A stretch of 64,000 nt of DNA, taken from contig NZ_FNHE01000016.1 in NCBI RefSeq assembly GCF_900103785.1, forward strand, positions 24,747 to 88,746, given 5' to 3'. Of the stretch, positions 31,100 to 39,883 are shown piece after piece. The notes under the pieces are model-generated. The model had not been told where the DNA came from and did no database searches. It was given only the letters and a program-made list of their open reading frames with translations. Positions within the stretch are counted from its first letter, which is position 1, and each line of letters opens with the position of its first letter. The DNA is from Geodermatophilus siccatus (GTDB lineage Bacteria; Actinomycetota; Actinomycetes; Mycobacteriales; Geodermatophilaceae). The position numbers and the translations under genes were made by a program.

Positions 31100-31159
31100 A
31101 GGGTCCCCTTGCCCCCCACGCCTCGCAGGCTCGGCGTGGGTCCCTGCGAGGGGGCCGTT
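31100..31159 (+). repeat. palindromic intergenic element, copy C
   Basis: Inner arms CCCACGCC and GGCGTGGG around the CTCGCAGGCTCG loop. Starts one base after the glpR stop. Confidence 0.75.
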
Positions 31160-31212
31160 CCAGCACCTCGCGGGTGGCCGACCCCCGTGGCGGCGCCGGC
31201 GGAGGCGGACGG

Positions 31213-31218
31213 TAAGCT
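31213..31218 (+). promoter_or_regulatory. -10 box of tRNA-Ala
   Basis: TAAGCT, 11 bases before the tRNA 5' end. The -35 region is not obvious. Confidence 0.4.
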
Positions 31219-31229
31219 CGTCTCCGTCA

Positions 31230-31305
<76 letters not shown>

Positions 31306-31316
31306 CCGACACCCGC

Positions 31317-31350
31317 AGAGCCCCGCCCGGTCCGTCCGGCGCGGGGCTCT
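31317..31350 (+). terminator. tRNA-Ala terminator hairpin
   Basis: AGAGCCCCGC and GCGGGGCTCT form a perfect 10-bp stem with a 14-base loop, 13 bases after the tRNA. No T-run follows, as is common in actinobacteria. Confidence 0.7.
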
Positions 31351-31368
31351 CCGGCATCCGGGTGCGGG

Positions 31369-32286
31369 TCAGCTGCGTGCCCGGGCCATGGCGGCGACCG
31401 CGGCCTGCGAGGCCAGCGCGCCCAGGTGGCGCGCCTCCTCGGCGCCGAGCACCGCCCGGTGCCGGGCCGACTCGGCCGCTGCGACGACGAGCGGCGCGGC
31501 CGCGCGGCCGAGGTGCCGGACCTCCTCCCCGGCCCGCACCGCCCGGTGCCGGGCGGACTCGGCGGCGGCCACCACGAGTGGCGCGGCCGTCCGACCGAGG
31601 TGCCGGGCGCCCTCCGCCGTCCGCGCGGACACGGCGAGCACCTGCCCGGCGAGCACGTCGGCGGGGGACGGTGGGGACGGTGCCCACGGGCGACGGGCCC
31701 ACAGCCGCCGGGGCCACGGTTGCCGGACCGCTGCGCGACGGGCGCGGGCCCGCACCACGCCGAGCCCGGCCACCGCGGCGAGGGCGCCCGCAGCGAGCAC
31801 GGTCCCGCGACCGGTCGACCCCGAGACGGTGTCGGCTGCGGCCGCGGTGTTGGCCGCGGTGTCGGCCCGGGCCTCGGTCCCTGCGGCGGCACCGGTCCCT
31901 GCGGCGGCACCGGTCCCTGCGGCGGCACCGGTCCCTGCTGCGCCGGCCGGCAGCAGGGTCTCCGAGGCCGCGTTCGACGACTCGATGCCGTAGTGCCGGT
32001 AGAGGTCGGCCTCCTGGTCCGTGGACAGCTCCCGGGCGCCGCCGACCGACGGCGCGGTCGTCACCTGGGCACGGGTCACCGCGACCGTCACCCGGCCACC
32101 CGAGCCGTCGGCGTCCAGCGCCGGGACGACGGCGCTCGCGCCCTCGACCTCCACGTACACCCATTCCGGTCGGCCGGTGGCCTCGTCGGCGAGGACGGCG
32201 GTGATCGCGCCGAGCTCGGTCCCCTCGCGGTCGACGACGGTCCAGCCGACCCACTCCCTGGCCTCGTCGCGTGCGGGCAGGCCCAT
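31369..32286 (-). CDS. PRC-barrel/DUF2171-like protein with internal repeats
   Basis: A 305-residue protein. The N-terminal ~75 residues form a PRC-barrel-like domain (EWVGWTVVDREGTELGAITA, EWVYVEVEGASAVVPALD). Then three copies of a six-residue GTGAAA unit (18-bp DNA repeats around 31878-31937), a hydrophobic segment (~165-180), and a C-terminal region with a 29-residue repeat (VRHLGRAAAPLVVAAAESAR, twice, plus a third diverged copy). Strong GAGGAGG before the ATG. No close neighbour; converges on tRNA-Ala. Role unknown, possibly membrane-associated stress protein. Confidence 0.7.
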   Translation of the reverse strand: MGLPARDEAREWVGWTVVDREGTELGAITAVLADEATGRPEWVYVEVEGASAVVPALDADGSGGRVTVAVTRAQVTTAPSVGGARELSTDQEADLYRHYGIESSNAASETLLPAGAAGTGAAAGTGAAAGTGAAAGTEARADTAANTAAAADTVSGSTGRGTVLAAGALAAVAGLGVVRARARRAAVRQPWPRRLWARRPWAPSPPSPADVLAGQVLAVSARTAEGARHLGRTAAPLVVAAAESARHRAVRAGEEVRHLGRAAAPLVVAAAESARHRAVLGAEEARHLGALASQAAVAAMARARS

Positions 32287-32561
32287 GGTCGCCTCCTCGT
32301 GCCGGCGTCGGTGGTCGCCCGCGGCGGTGTCCCCGCCGGTCGGGCTCCCCGCAGCCTGGCCGCCCGCGAGACCCGGCCGCAACCCCGTCCAGCGCGCCGG
32401 GCACGGACCCTGGGCCCCTGACCGGACCGGGCGGAGCCGGGCTCTCCCACCCGATCGGGTGACGGACCCCGCCGGACCCCTCAGCGGCCCGGCGCCGGCG
32501 CCGATGCCCCTGGTGTCGAGGACGCAGGTCGCTGCGTCCCACCACCGTCGGAGGAGTCGCC

Positions 32562-33224
32562 GTGCACCACCGCGCCCCCCGGGCCCGTCGCACCGCCCTC
32601 GCCGTGGCGGTGCCCATCGGTCTCGTGACGAGCCTGGCGCTGACCTGGGGCTCGACCCAGGCGGCCTTCTACGCGAGCACCGGCAACGCCGGCAACTCGT
32701 GGCAGACCGGCAGCGTGGTCCTGGACCACAGCGCAAGCGGCTCGGCCCTGTTCGCCAGCGCCAGTGACGTCGCCCTCAAGCCCGGACTGCCGCCCCGCTC
32801 GCGGTGCATCCGCCTGGACTACACCGGCACCCTGCCGGCCGACATCCGCATGTACGTCGGCACCCCGTCGGGCAGCGCGATCGCGCTGGACCCCTACCTG
32901 GTGATGAGCGTGGAGCGGGGCACCGACGTCAGCTCGACGACCACGGTGGCGGCCGACTGCAGCACGGGGTTCACCCCCACCGCCACGCCGACCTACCTCG
33001 ACAGCGCCACCCACACCGACGCCCCCACGGTGGAGACCTCGCGGACGCTGGCCCACCTCAGGGCCCAGCACGCGGACTACACCACCGGCATCGCCGTGAA
33101 CCCGGCCACCGCGCCGAACACGTACATGACCCTCCGGATCACCTACTCCCTCAAGGACGACAACGGGGCGCAGAACAAGCAGTCCAGCGCCACGTTCACG
33201 TGGGAAGCGCGGAACACCCCGTGA
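32562..33224 (+). CDS. SipW-type secreted protein (camelysin/TasA-like)
   Basis: A 220-residue secreted protein. The leader has a basic start, a hydrophobic core (VAVPIGLVTSLALTWGS) and a cleavage zone STQAAFYAST at residues 31-40, the SipW-dependent type. The mature part is beta-rich and runs SALFASASDVALKPGLPP, DYTGTLPADIRMYV, LDPYLVMSVERGTD, as in TasA/camelysin-like fibre proteins. GTG with GGAGGAG. The next gene, overlapping by 4 bases, encodes the matching signal peptidase, so this is very probably its substrate. It is related to the 34040-35104 product. Confidence 0.75.
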   Translation: MHHRAPRARRTALAVAVPIGLVTSLALTWGSTQAAFYASTGNAGNSWQTGSVVLDHSASGSALFASASDVALKPGLPPRSRCIRLDYTGTLPADIRMYVGTPSGSAIALDPYLVMSVERGTDVSSTTTVAADCSTGFTPTATPTYLDSATHTDAPTVETSRTLAHLRAQHADYTTGIAVNPATAPNTYMTLRITYSLKDDNGAQNKQSSATFTWEARNTP

Positions 33225-33937
33225 CCGCGCCCACCGTGATCAGCAGCCTCCCGCGCCCCGGCGGGCCCGGCTCCGCGGTCCCGGGGCGGGGCCTCCGCCC
33301 GGCCGCCGTGTACCGCGCGGTCGTCACGGCCGTGCTGGTGGCCGTGGCCGGCCTGGTGTTCCTCGCCCTGGCGCCCCGGGTGGCCGGCTTCCAGGGGCAC
33401 GTGGTCGTCTCCGGCTCGATGGAGCCGCGGCTCTCGCCCGGCGACGTGGTGCTGACCCGTCCGGTGCTGCCGCAGGACCTGCAGCCGGGGCAGGTCCTGC
33501 TCTTCCCCGACCCCGAGGGGGCCGACCGGCTGGTGCTCCACCGCCTCGTCTCCTTCGACGAGCGGGGGGACCTCGTCACCCGGGGCGACGCCAACCAGAG
33601 CAACGACAGCACGCACGTGCCGATCTCGAGCGTCATCGGTGCGGCCCAGGTCGGGGTCCCCTACGTCGGGCTCCCCGCGTACTGGCGGTCCACCGGTCAG
33701 TGGGGCCACCTGGCCGCGCTCACCGTCCTGCTCGGGGGAGCGATCTCCTCCCTCTCCAGCGGGTCCCGCAGCCGGGGCAGGGGCCCCCGGGGCCGGACCA
33801 GCGCCGACCGGCTCGCGGCCACCCCCGCCGAGCCCGTCGTCCGCCGCGTCGGGCTGCCGCCCGTGCCTCCGGCCGCTCGGCCGGGAACCGGCGCGCGGCT
33901 CCGGACACCGCTGCCGGCCGGTGGCCCGCTCCGCTGA
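33221..33937 (+). CDS. ER/archaeal-type (SipW-like) signal peptidase I
   Basis: A 238-residue S26 serine protease. TM1 is at residues ~33-52. The catalytic Ser66 is in VVVSGSMEPRLSPGD; the second catalytic residue is His107 in RLVLHRLVSF, where ordinary bacterial type I enzymes use Lys; Asp123 and Asp129 lie in TRGDANQSND. This Ser-His-Asp arrangement defines the SipW/ER class. A second hydrophobic segment (~160-180) and a basic cytoplasmic tail follow. It sits in a run of genes for secreted proteins with SipW-type leaders and should process them. Starts by GTGA overlap. Confidence 0.9.
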   Translation: MTAPTVISSLPRPGGPGSAVPGRGLRPAAVYRAVVTAVLVAVAGLVFLALAPRVAGFQGHVVVSGSMEPRLSPGDVVLTRPVLPQDLQPGQVLLFPDPEGADRLVLHRLVSFDERGDLVTRGDANQSNDSTHVPISSVIGAAQVGVPYVGLPAYWRSTGQWGHLAALTVLLGGAISSLSSGSRSRGRGPRGRTSADRLAATPAEPVVRRVGLPPVPPAARPGTGARLRTPLPAGGPLR

Positions 33938-34039
33938 CCGTCGCCCCTGCTCAACATCCGCGCCGCGCAGCCGAAAGACAGGAGCGAGCCGGGCCGGTCC
34001 GACGGCCGGACTGCGGCCTCGTCTAGGGAGGGGGTGGGT

Positions 34040-35104
34040 GTGCGCCCGTCATCGCTCACCACGTCCCCGCGCCTGCTGGGCAGCAGCCGGGGTGCCGTCT
34101 GGTTGGTCGGCGCCGCCCTGCTCGCCCACCTGACGGCCGGGTGGGTCGAGCTGCCGGTCGAGCCCGCCGCCGCGAGCACCAGCGCGGTCAGCCTCGTCGA
34201 CGACCGCGGTGGCTCGGCGCTGTTCACCTCCACCGGCCTGCGCCCGGGTGCCACGGAGACCGCCTGCGTGGCGCTGGCGGCGACCGGGTCCGCGCGGTCG
34301 ACCGGTGAGGTGACGCTCAGCGCCGAGGTCACCGAGGACGCCCTCGCGCCCTACCTGTACCTCACGGTCGAGCGGGGCAGGCTCGGCGACCCGGCGCGCT
34401 GCGCGTCCTTCACCGGGGTTCCCGCGTGGGGCGGGACGCTGGCGCAGCTGCCCCGGACGGCCGCTGCGGGGATCCCGACGGGCTGGCGGCCCGGGGACTC
34501 GGCCTCGACGACCTACCGGGTCAGCATCACGGTCCTCGACGACCCCAGGGCCCAGGGCCTGCGGGCCGCGGCCAGCTTCGTGTGGGCCCTCGACTTCGAG
34601 CCCATCCCCGAACCGACACCGGACCCGGTGCCGATCCCCGACCCGGAGCCGACCCCGGTCCTGGTGCCGGTGCCGGCGCCCGAGCCGACGCCCACGCCGA
34701 CGCCCACGCCGGCACCCAGCGCCGTCCCGACGCCGACGGCGACCCCGACGCCCCAGCCGGAGCCGGTCCCGCCGTCCGAGACCCCGAGCCCGACCCCGGC
34801 ACCGCCGGCGACCGACCCGGCCGAGGACCCGCCGCGCGGGGGCGGCGGTGACGTCGTCCAGGCGCCGCCGTTGCAGGGACCCCCCACGACGGTCGCCGAG
34901 GTGGCCGCCGCGGTCGGGGAGACGGCGATCGCCGTCGTCCAGGACGGCCAGTTCCCGCTCGCGCTGGTCGCCGTCGCCGCGGGCTTCCTCGCCGTGCAGG
35001 GCCGGCTCGACCGCAGCGACCCGAAGCTGGCGCTGGCCCGGGTGCACCAGGAACTGAACGACTTCCGAGACTTCCCCGAATCGCCGAGGACGACATCCCC
35101 ATGA
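34040..35104 (+). CDS. membrane-anchored SipW-type surface protein with Pro-rich spacer
   Basis: A 354-residue protein: leader/TM at ~16-38; a camelysin-like domain (~45-180) with [20 protein letters not shown] and [13 protein letters not shown] that parallels the 32562-33224 product; a ~95-residue Pro/Thr/Glu spacer (repeats of PTPTPTP) able to span the cell wall; a TM segment ([17 protein letters not shown]) and a 35-residue charged cytoplasmic tail. So it is anchored at the C-terminus rather than released. GTG at 34040 is chosen over 34034 because GGGAGGGG lies 6 bases before. Its TGA overlaps the GGDEF gene's ATG. Confidence 0.7.
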   Translation: MRPSSLTTSPRLLGSSRGAVWLVGAALLAHLTAGWVELPVEPAAASTSAVSLVDDRGGSALFTSTGLRPGATETACVALAATGSARSTGEVTLSAEVTEDALAPYLYLTVERGRLGDPARCASFTGVPAWGGTLAQLPRTAAAGIPTGWRPGDSASTTYRVSITVLDDPRAQGLRAAASFVWALDFEPIPEPTPDPVPIPDPEPTPVLVPVPAPEPTPTPTPTPAPSAVPTPTATPTPQPEPVPPSETPSPTPAPPATDPAEDPPRGGGGDVVQAPPLQGPPTTVAEVAAAVGETAIAVVQDGQFPLALVAVAAGFLAVQGRLDRSDPKLALARVHQELNDFRDFPESPRTTSP

Positions 35105-36753
35105 GCCAGACACCTGCCGCAGCACAGGGTTCCCTGGACAACCTGCCCCTGGCCGACCGCCTGCGGTGGCTGCTCGGCGTCCGCATCGGCGTCGTCGTCC
35201 TGCTGCCCGTCGCGGCGTGGGTGGCCACGCGGACGGCCGACACCCCTGGGGTGGGCACCCTCGTCGTGCCCGGCCTCGTGCTGCTGACCGTCGGGCTCGT
35301 GCTGCAGAAGCTGTCGGCGTTCGGCCGCCGTTGGGCGGTGGCGGCCATCACGGCGCCGGTGATCCTCGACGCCGTCCACCTGGGGTGGGCGCTCTACGTC
35401 GCCGGCGGCATCTCCGGGCCGGTGGTGTACGTGATCGTCCTGCACGTCATCTGCGTGACGCTGCTGGGCTCGTTCCGCACCGGTCTGAAGCTCGCGCTGT
35501 GGCACTCGCTCGTGGTGATGTCGGTCCTCAAGGCGGTCGACACGGCCCTGCTGCCCGCCCACGGAGTCGTCCAGGGCTTCGAGTCCCTGCCCTACGGGGT
35601 CTTCCTGGTCGCCGTCTGGGTGACCGCGATGATGACCTCGGGCCTGGGCGCGGTGAACGAGCGCGAGCTGCGTCGCCGCCGTTACGACGAGGAGGCGCTG
35701 CGCCGGCTGGCGGGCGCCCTGCACGAGGCGGACACCGGCACGAAGGTGGCCGAGGCGCTGCTCGACTTCACCGTCGACGCGGCCGACTCCCCGCTCGCCG
35801 CCGTGCACTGCCACGTGCCCGAGGGCAGCGCCGTGCCGGCGGTCGACCTGGCGGTCCGCAAACACCGGGACCACGACGCCGAACCCCTGCGAACGGTCGG
35901 CGCACCCCCACCGGGGTCACTGCTCGCCGCGGCGGTCGACCGGGGCAGCACGCTCCTGGCGGCCGTGAAGGGCCCCGACCAGTGGGTGGACGACGTGCTC
36001 GAGGGCGCCCGTCGGGTCGTCGCCGTCCCGTTCGGCCTGGACGGATCCGGCAGCGGTGTCCTGACCTTCCAGGACGACGCACGCAGCGGCTCGCGCATCG
36101 AGCGACGCCGGGTGGGTGTCGCCGAACAGGCGGTGGCGCACGCCGCGACGGCGTTCGCCCGCGTCGCGCTGCTGGAGCACCTGCAGGCCAGCGCGCTCAC
36201 CGACGGACTCACCGGGGTGGCCAACCGCCGGGCCTTCGACGCCGCGTTCGACCGGGAGCTGTCGGTCGCCGCCCGCAGCGGTGCGCCGGTGTCGGTCCTG
36301 ATCATCGACCTCGACCACTTCAAGAAGCTCAACGACACCTACGGGCACCAGGCCGGCGACGACGTCCTGCGCGGTGTGGGCGCGGCGCTGCGGGCCTGCG
36401 TGCGGCCGGGCGACGTCGCCGCGCGCTACGGCGGCGAGGAGTTCGCGCTGATCCTGCCCGGCGCCACGGCGGACGAGGCCGTCGCGGTCGCACGCCGGCT
36501 GCGATCGGTCCTGCGGGCGGTGGAGGCACCGAGGCCGATCACGGCGAGCCTGGGGATCGCCTGTCAGCACGGGGCCGGCCTGTCCGCCGCGGAACTCCTC
36601 GCCACCGCGGACACGGCCCTGTACGCCGCCAAGGCCGGCGGGCGGGACCGGGCCCACCTGGCGGGGGTGGAGGGGCCGGTCACCGGCGGCGCCACCGACC
36701 TCGTGCCGCCGATCCCGGTGCCGCGACCCGTCGAGGAGCACGCGGCCCGCTGA
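35101..36753 (+). CDS. membrane GGDEF diguanylate cyclase
   Basis: A 550-residue protein with six predicted TM segments (residues ~28-185), a GAF-like sensor region (~200-365), and a GGDEF domain (~375-530). The active site is intact (YGGEEF, 443-448), with [19 protein letters not shown] for metal/GTP binding, and an inhibitory I-site RPGD at 435-438, five residues before GGEEF. It should make c-di-GMP with product feedback. No EAL domain. The ATG overlaps the stop of the anchored surface protein (ATGA), so both are made together, linking c-di-GMP signalling to the SipW locus. Confidence 0.92.
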   Translation: MSQTPAAAQGSLDNLPLADRLRWLLGVRIGVVVLLPVAAWVATRTADTPGVGTLVVPGLVLLTVGLVLQKLSAFGRRWAVAAITAPVILDAVHLGWALYVAGGISGPVVYVIVLHVICVTLLGSFRTGLKLALWHSLVVMSVLKAVDTALLPAHGVVQGFESLPYGVFLVAVWVTAMMTSGLGAVNERELRRRRYDEEALRRLAGALHEADTGTKVAEALLDFTVDAADSPLAAVHCHVPEGSAVPAVDLAVRKHRDHDAEPLRTVGAPPPGSLLAAAVDRGSTLLAAVKGPDQWVDDVLEGARRVVAVPFGLDGSGSGVLTFQDDARSGSRIERRRVGVAEQAVAHAATAFARVALLEHLQASALTDGLTGVANRRAFDAAFDRELSVAARSGAPVSVLIIDLDHFKKLNDTYGHQAGDDVLRGVGAALRACVRPGDVAARYGGEEFALILPGATADEAVAVARRLRSVLRAVEAPRPITASLGIACQHGAGLSAAELLATADTALYAAKAGGRDRAHLAGVEGPVTGGATDLVPPIPVPRPVEEHAAR

Positions 36754-36889
36754 CCGCGGGTCCCGGCGGCCCTCCCTCCTCCGGGGCAGGGCGGCGGGAC
36801 CGGGGCGCGGGGCACTCAAGCTCCGGCGGACCCGTGCCGATGCCTGCACCGGGCGCCCGAGGCGCGGGATCGGACGGGAGGGGATGACG

Positions 36890-37945
36890 ATGGACGAGCC
36901 GGACCGGCGTGCCCGGCGGGTCCCCGGGGTCCGCCTGGTCGGCCTGGTCGCTGCGCTGGGGCTGCTCGTCGCCGTGCTGGCGCTGCCCTCGGTCGACGCG
37001 GCGTTCTCGGCCACGAGAGGCACCCTGGCCAGCTCCTTCGCCACCGACCGGTTGCAGCCGCCGGCCGGCCTCACCGTCACGCAGACGTGCACGTACGCAC
37101 CCATCGTGCTGCAGGGCTCCCCGTCCTCGGCGAAGGTCTCGCCGCTCGAACTCAGCCCCCCGACCGGGACCCTGGCGGGCGACGTGCTGGTGGCGCAGGT
37201 GGCCTACTACGGCACCTCGACCGTCCCGGCGCCCAGCGGCTGGACCCGCGTCGTCCTGCCGGACACGAGCGGGGGCGTCGTGACCTCCGCCGTCTACTGG
37301 AAGGTCGCCGTGCCGGGCGAGCCGGTGGCGAGCTTCACCCGTCCGGACACGACCACCGGTGACATGGTCGGCGGGATCGTCGGGTACCGCGGGGTCAGCG
37401 GGAGCAGTCCCATCGCCGCCGTCGGTGGGGCCACGGGCTCCGGCGACACCGCGACCTCCTCCCCGACGGTGTCGACGACGGCGACCGGCGCGGTCGTCGT
37501 CCACCTCCTGACCAGGAGCGGCACGGTACGGCCCCCGGCCCTGGGGGGCACCAGCCAGCTCTGGACGAACAACTCCGACAGCGAGAGCGTCACCGCGTCC
37601 CACGAGTCCTTCGCGGGGCCAGGCGCCGTTCCGCAGCGCACCTCGACGACGTCGGGCTCCACGACCGCGTGGATCGCCCAGACGGTCGTCCTGCGTCCCG
37701 CCCTCCAGCAGGTCGGCGCGTCCCTGTCCTGGACCGCGAGCCCCAGTTCCTGGGCCGACGGCTACCGCCTCGAGCGCAGCGCGGGTGGCACGGTCCAGTC
37801 GACCCGGTCGGTGACCCCTGTCGTGGCGACGACCACGACGGAGGGCGCGCTGTCCAATGGCGTCACGTACACCTTCCGCCTGTGGACCTACCGCAGCACG
37901 TGGGTGTCGGACGTGGTGTCCACCCCGCTCACCACGTCCTGCTGA
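36890..37945 (+). CDS. secreted SipW-type protein with C-terminal FN3-like domain, paralogue 1
   Basis: A 351-residue exported protein. The leader ends ALPSVDAAFSATRGT; the central domain (~45-265) has GDVLVAQVAYYG, APSGWTRVV, AVYWKVAVPGEPVASF and GDMVGGIVGYRGV, a beta-sandwich seen in many adhesin-like proteins; the last ~80 residues are FN3-like (LSWTASPSSWADGYRLERS, NGVTYTFRLWTYRSTW) and end TPLTTSC with a C-terminal Cys. ATG 36890 is 6 bases after GGGAGGGG; ATG 36884 touches that site. Two bases separate it from its paralogue. Probable SipW substrate. Confidence 0.75.
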   Translation: MDEPDRRARRVPGVRLVGLVAALGLLVAVLALPSVDAAFSATRGTLASSFATDRLQPPAGLTVTQTCTYAPIVLQGSPSSAKVSPLELSPPTGTLAGDVLVAQVAYYGTSTVPAPSGWTRVVLPDTSGGVVTSAVYWKVAVPGEPVASFTRPDTTTGDMVGGIVGYRGVSGSSPIAAVGGATGSGDTATSSPTVSTTATGAVVVHLLTRSGTVRPPALGGTSQLWTNNSDSESVTASHESFAGPGAVPQRTSTTSGSTTAWIAQTVVLRPALQQVGASLSWTASPSSWADGYRLERSAGGTVQSTRSVTPVVATTTTEGALSNGVTYTFRLWTYRSTWVSDVVSTPLTTSC

Positions 37946-37947
37946 CG

Positions 37948-39024
37948 ATGAGCCGGTCCATGCCGCGGTCCTGCCCCGTCAGGCGCCGTCACCTCTCCGC
38001 GCTGGTCGCCGCGCTGGCACTCGTGGTGGCCGTTATGGCGCTGCCGCCGGCCTCCGCCGTCTTCACGTCCACGACGACCAACCCCACGAGCACCCTGTCC
38101 GCCGACCGGCTGCAGCCCCCCTCCGGACTCACCGCCACGCAGAGCTGCTCGACGGCCACGATCGCCCACGTGGGCAGCTCGACGTCGACCGGTGTGGGGT
38201 CCCTGGTGCTGCAGGCCCCGCCAGGGACCAGTCCAGGGGACCTGCTCGTCGCACAGGTCAGCAACAAGGGAGGAGGTACCGCCGCGCTCACGGCACCGGC
38301 CGGGTGGACCTCGATCCGCCGTGACACCGCCCAGCGCCCCGACGGCGTGCCGCAGGTGACCTCGGCCCTGTTCTGGCGGGTCGCGGTCACCGGTGAGCCG
38401 TCGAGCGCGACGTTCACCACCACCTCCACCGTGGACATGGTGGGCGGCATCGCCACCTACCGAGGCGTGAGCACGGTCGACCCGGTGAACGCGTCCGGGA
38501 GCAGGACCGGTACGGGCACGACCGCCACCACTCCCTCGGTGAACACGACGACCGCCGCCACGATGCTGGTGGACTTCACCGGCAAGTGGCAGGACGACCT
38601 CCCCGCCCCGGCGGGCACGCAGCAACGCTGGCGGTTCACGTCCGGCGCCAGCACAGCTCACTTCGGTGTCTCCGCCGGCGACGTGGCGTTCGCGGGGACC
38701 GGCGCGACCCCGACGCGCAACGCCGCCTCCTCGACCACCTACTCCAGTGAGTGGCTCGCCCAGACCATCGCCCTTCGTCCCGCCTCCCAGCAGCCCGCCG
38801 CGATCCTGAACTGGACGGCGACCCCGAGCTCCTGGGCGACGGGCTACAAGGGCGAGCGGGTCGCCGGTGGCGTCGTCTACGGCCCCACCACCGTGCCGTG
38901 CGGGACGACGACCGCCAGCGACTCGGGCCTGGTGAACGGCACGACCTACACCTACCGGGTCTGGGCGTACCGCGGCTCCTGGGAGTCGGAGGTGGTGAGC
39001 ACCTCGCTCACCACGTCCTGCTGA
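37948..39024 (+). CDS. secreted SipW-type protein with C-terminal FN3-like domain, paralogue 2
   Basis: A 358-residue paralogue of the preceding gene, in tandem. Leader with a basic start, hydrophobic core (LSALVAALALVVAVMALP) and ASAVFTSTTT cleavage zone. DRLQPPSGLTATQSC, APAGWTSI, ALFWRVAVTGEPSSATF and DMVGGIATYRGV align with the first copy, as do ILNWTATPSSWATGYKGERV and the end STSLTTSC. The shared C-terminal Cys and an early Cys (TQSC) could pair or link subunits. No separate ribosome site is clear, so it probably depends on the upstream gene. Last gene of the plus-strand run. Confidence 0.75.
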   Translation: MSRSMPRSCPVRRRHLSALVAALALVVAVMALPPASAVFTSTTTNPTSTLSADRLQPPSGLTATQSCSTATIAHVGSSTSTGVGSLVLQAPPGTSPGDLLVAQVSNKGGGTAALTAPAGWTSIRRDTAQRPDGVPQVTSALFWRVAVTGEPSSATFTTTSTVDMVGGIATYRGVSTVDPVNASGSRTGTGTTATTPSVNTTTAATMLVDFTGKWQDDLPAPAGTQQRWRFTSGASTAHFGVSAGDVAFAGTGATPTRNAASSTTYSSEWLAQTIALRPASQQPAAILNWTATPSSWATGYKGERVAGGVVYGPTTVPCGTTTASDSGLVNGTTYTYRVWAYRGSWESEVVSTSLTTSC

Positions 39025-39041
39025 CCGGCCGCCTCCAGCGT

Positions 39042-39827
39042 TCAGCGCGCGCTGCGGAAGTCCGGCCGTCGCTTCTCGACGAAGGCCCGCACGCCCTCGC
39101 GTCCCTCCGGGTCGCCCGCCGACTCCGCGATCAGCCGCGCCTCGTCATCGAGGTGCTCGTCCAGCGTGCGGACGGCGGCGCCGCGGACGAGCGCGCGGGT
39201 GCGCACCATCGCCCGGACCGGCCCGGCCGCCAGCGCGTGCGCGAGCCCGGTGGCGGCCGCGCGCAGCTCGTCGTCCGGCACCACACGGGCGACGAGGCCG
39301 CAGGCGTGGGCCTCCGCGGCGTCGAGCGTGCCGTTGGTCAGCGTGAGGTCGAGGGCGCGGGCCGGGCCGAGGGCGTGCGCCAGGGTCCAGGAGGTGCCGC
39401 CGTCGGGGGAGAAGCCGATGGCGGCGTAGGCGGGCCGGATCCGGGTCGAGCGGGCGCAGACGACGACGTCGCAGGCGCCGATCAGCCCGACCCCCGCCCC
39501 GGCGACCGCGCCGTGCACGCCGGCGACCACCGGCACGGGGGTGGCCAGGAACGCCCGCACCACCTCGTGCCAGTCGCTGGCCAGCCGGCCCACGGAGGCA
39601 CCCGGGTCGTCGGCCGCCGCGAAGCCGCGGACGTCGCCGCCGACGCAGAAGCGCTCGCCCTCGGCCAGCAGCAGCACCGCCCGGGTCTGCGGCGGCCGGG
39701 TGCGCAGCGCCTCGCCGAGCGCCGCGGCCATCGCCGGGTCGACGGCGTTGCCGGTGCCCGGGGAGTCGAGGGTGACCCGCCAGACGTCGCCGTCCACCCC
39801 GGTGCGCACCCGCTGCGTGTCGCCCAT
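39042..39827 (-). CDS. enoyl-CoA hydratase/isomerase family protein
   Basis: A 261-residue crotonase-fold enzyme. The oxyanion-hole segments are GERFCVGGDVRGFAA (~60-75) and GAVAGAGVGLIGACDVVVCA (~103-122); the expected catalytic Glu positions read AIGFSPDGGTSWTLAHALG, where the second is Asp as in 1,2-epoxyphenylacetyl isomerase or PaaG-like members. C-terminal REGVRAFVEKRRPDF is typical. The ATG has GAGGGGA upstream. It acts on an acyl-CoA of unknown kind. Stop-to-stop distance to the SipW locus is only 17 bases. Confidence 0.88.
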   Translation of the reverse strand: MGDTQRVRTGVDGDVWRVTLDSPGTGNAVDPAMAAALGEALRTRPPQTRAVLLLAEGERFCVGGDVRGFAAADDPGASVGRLASDWHEVVRAFLATPVPVVAGVHGAVAGAGVGLIGACDVVVCARSTRIRPAYAAIGFSPDGGTSWTLAHALGPARALDLTLTNGTLDAAEAHACGLVARVVPDDELRAAATGLAHALAAGPVRAMVRTRALVRGAAVRTLDEHLDDEARLIAESAGDPEGREGVRAFVEKRRPDFRSAR

Positions 39828-39883
39828 CGCCGTCCCCTCGGAGTCGCCCGGTGTCCGGCGCCACCGTACGGAGGAGGGCGGCA

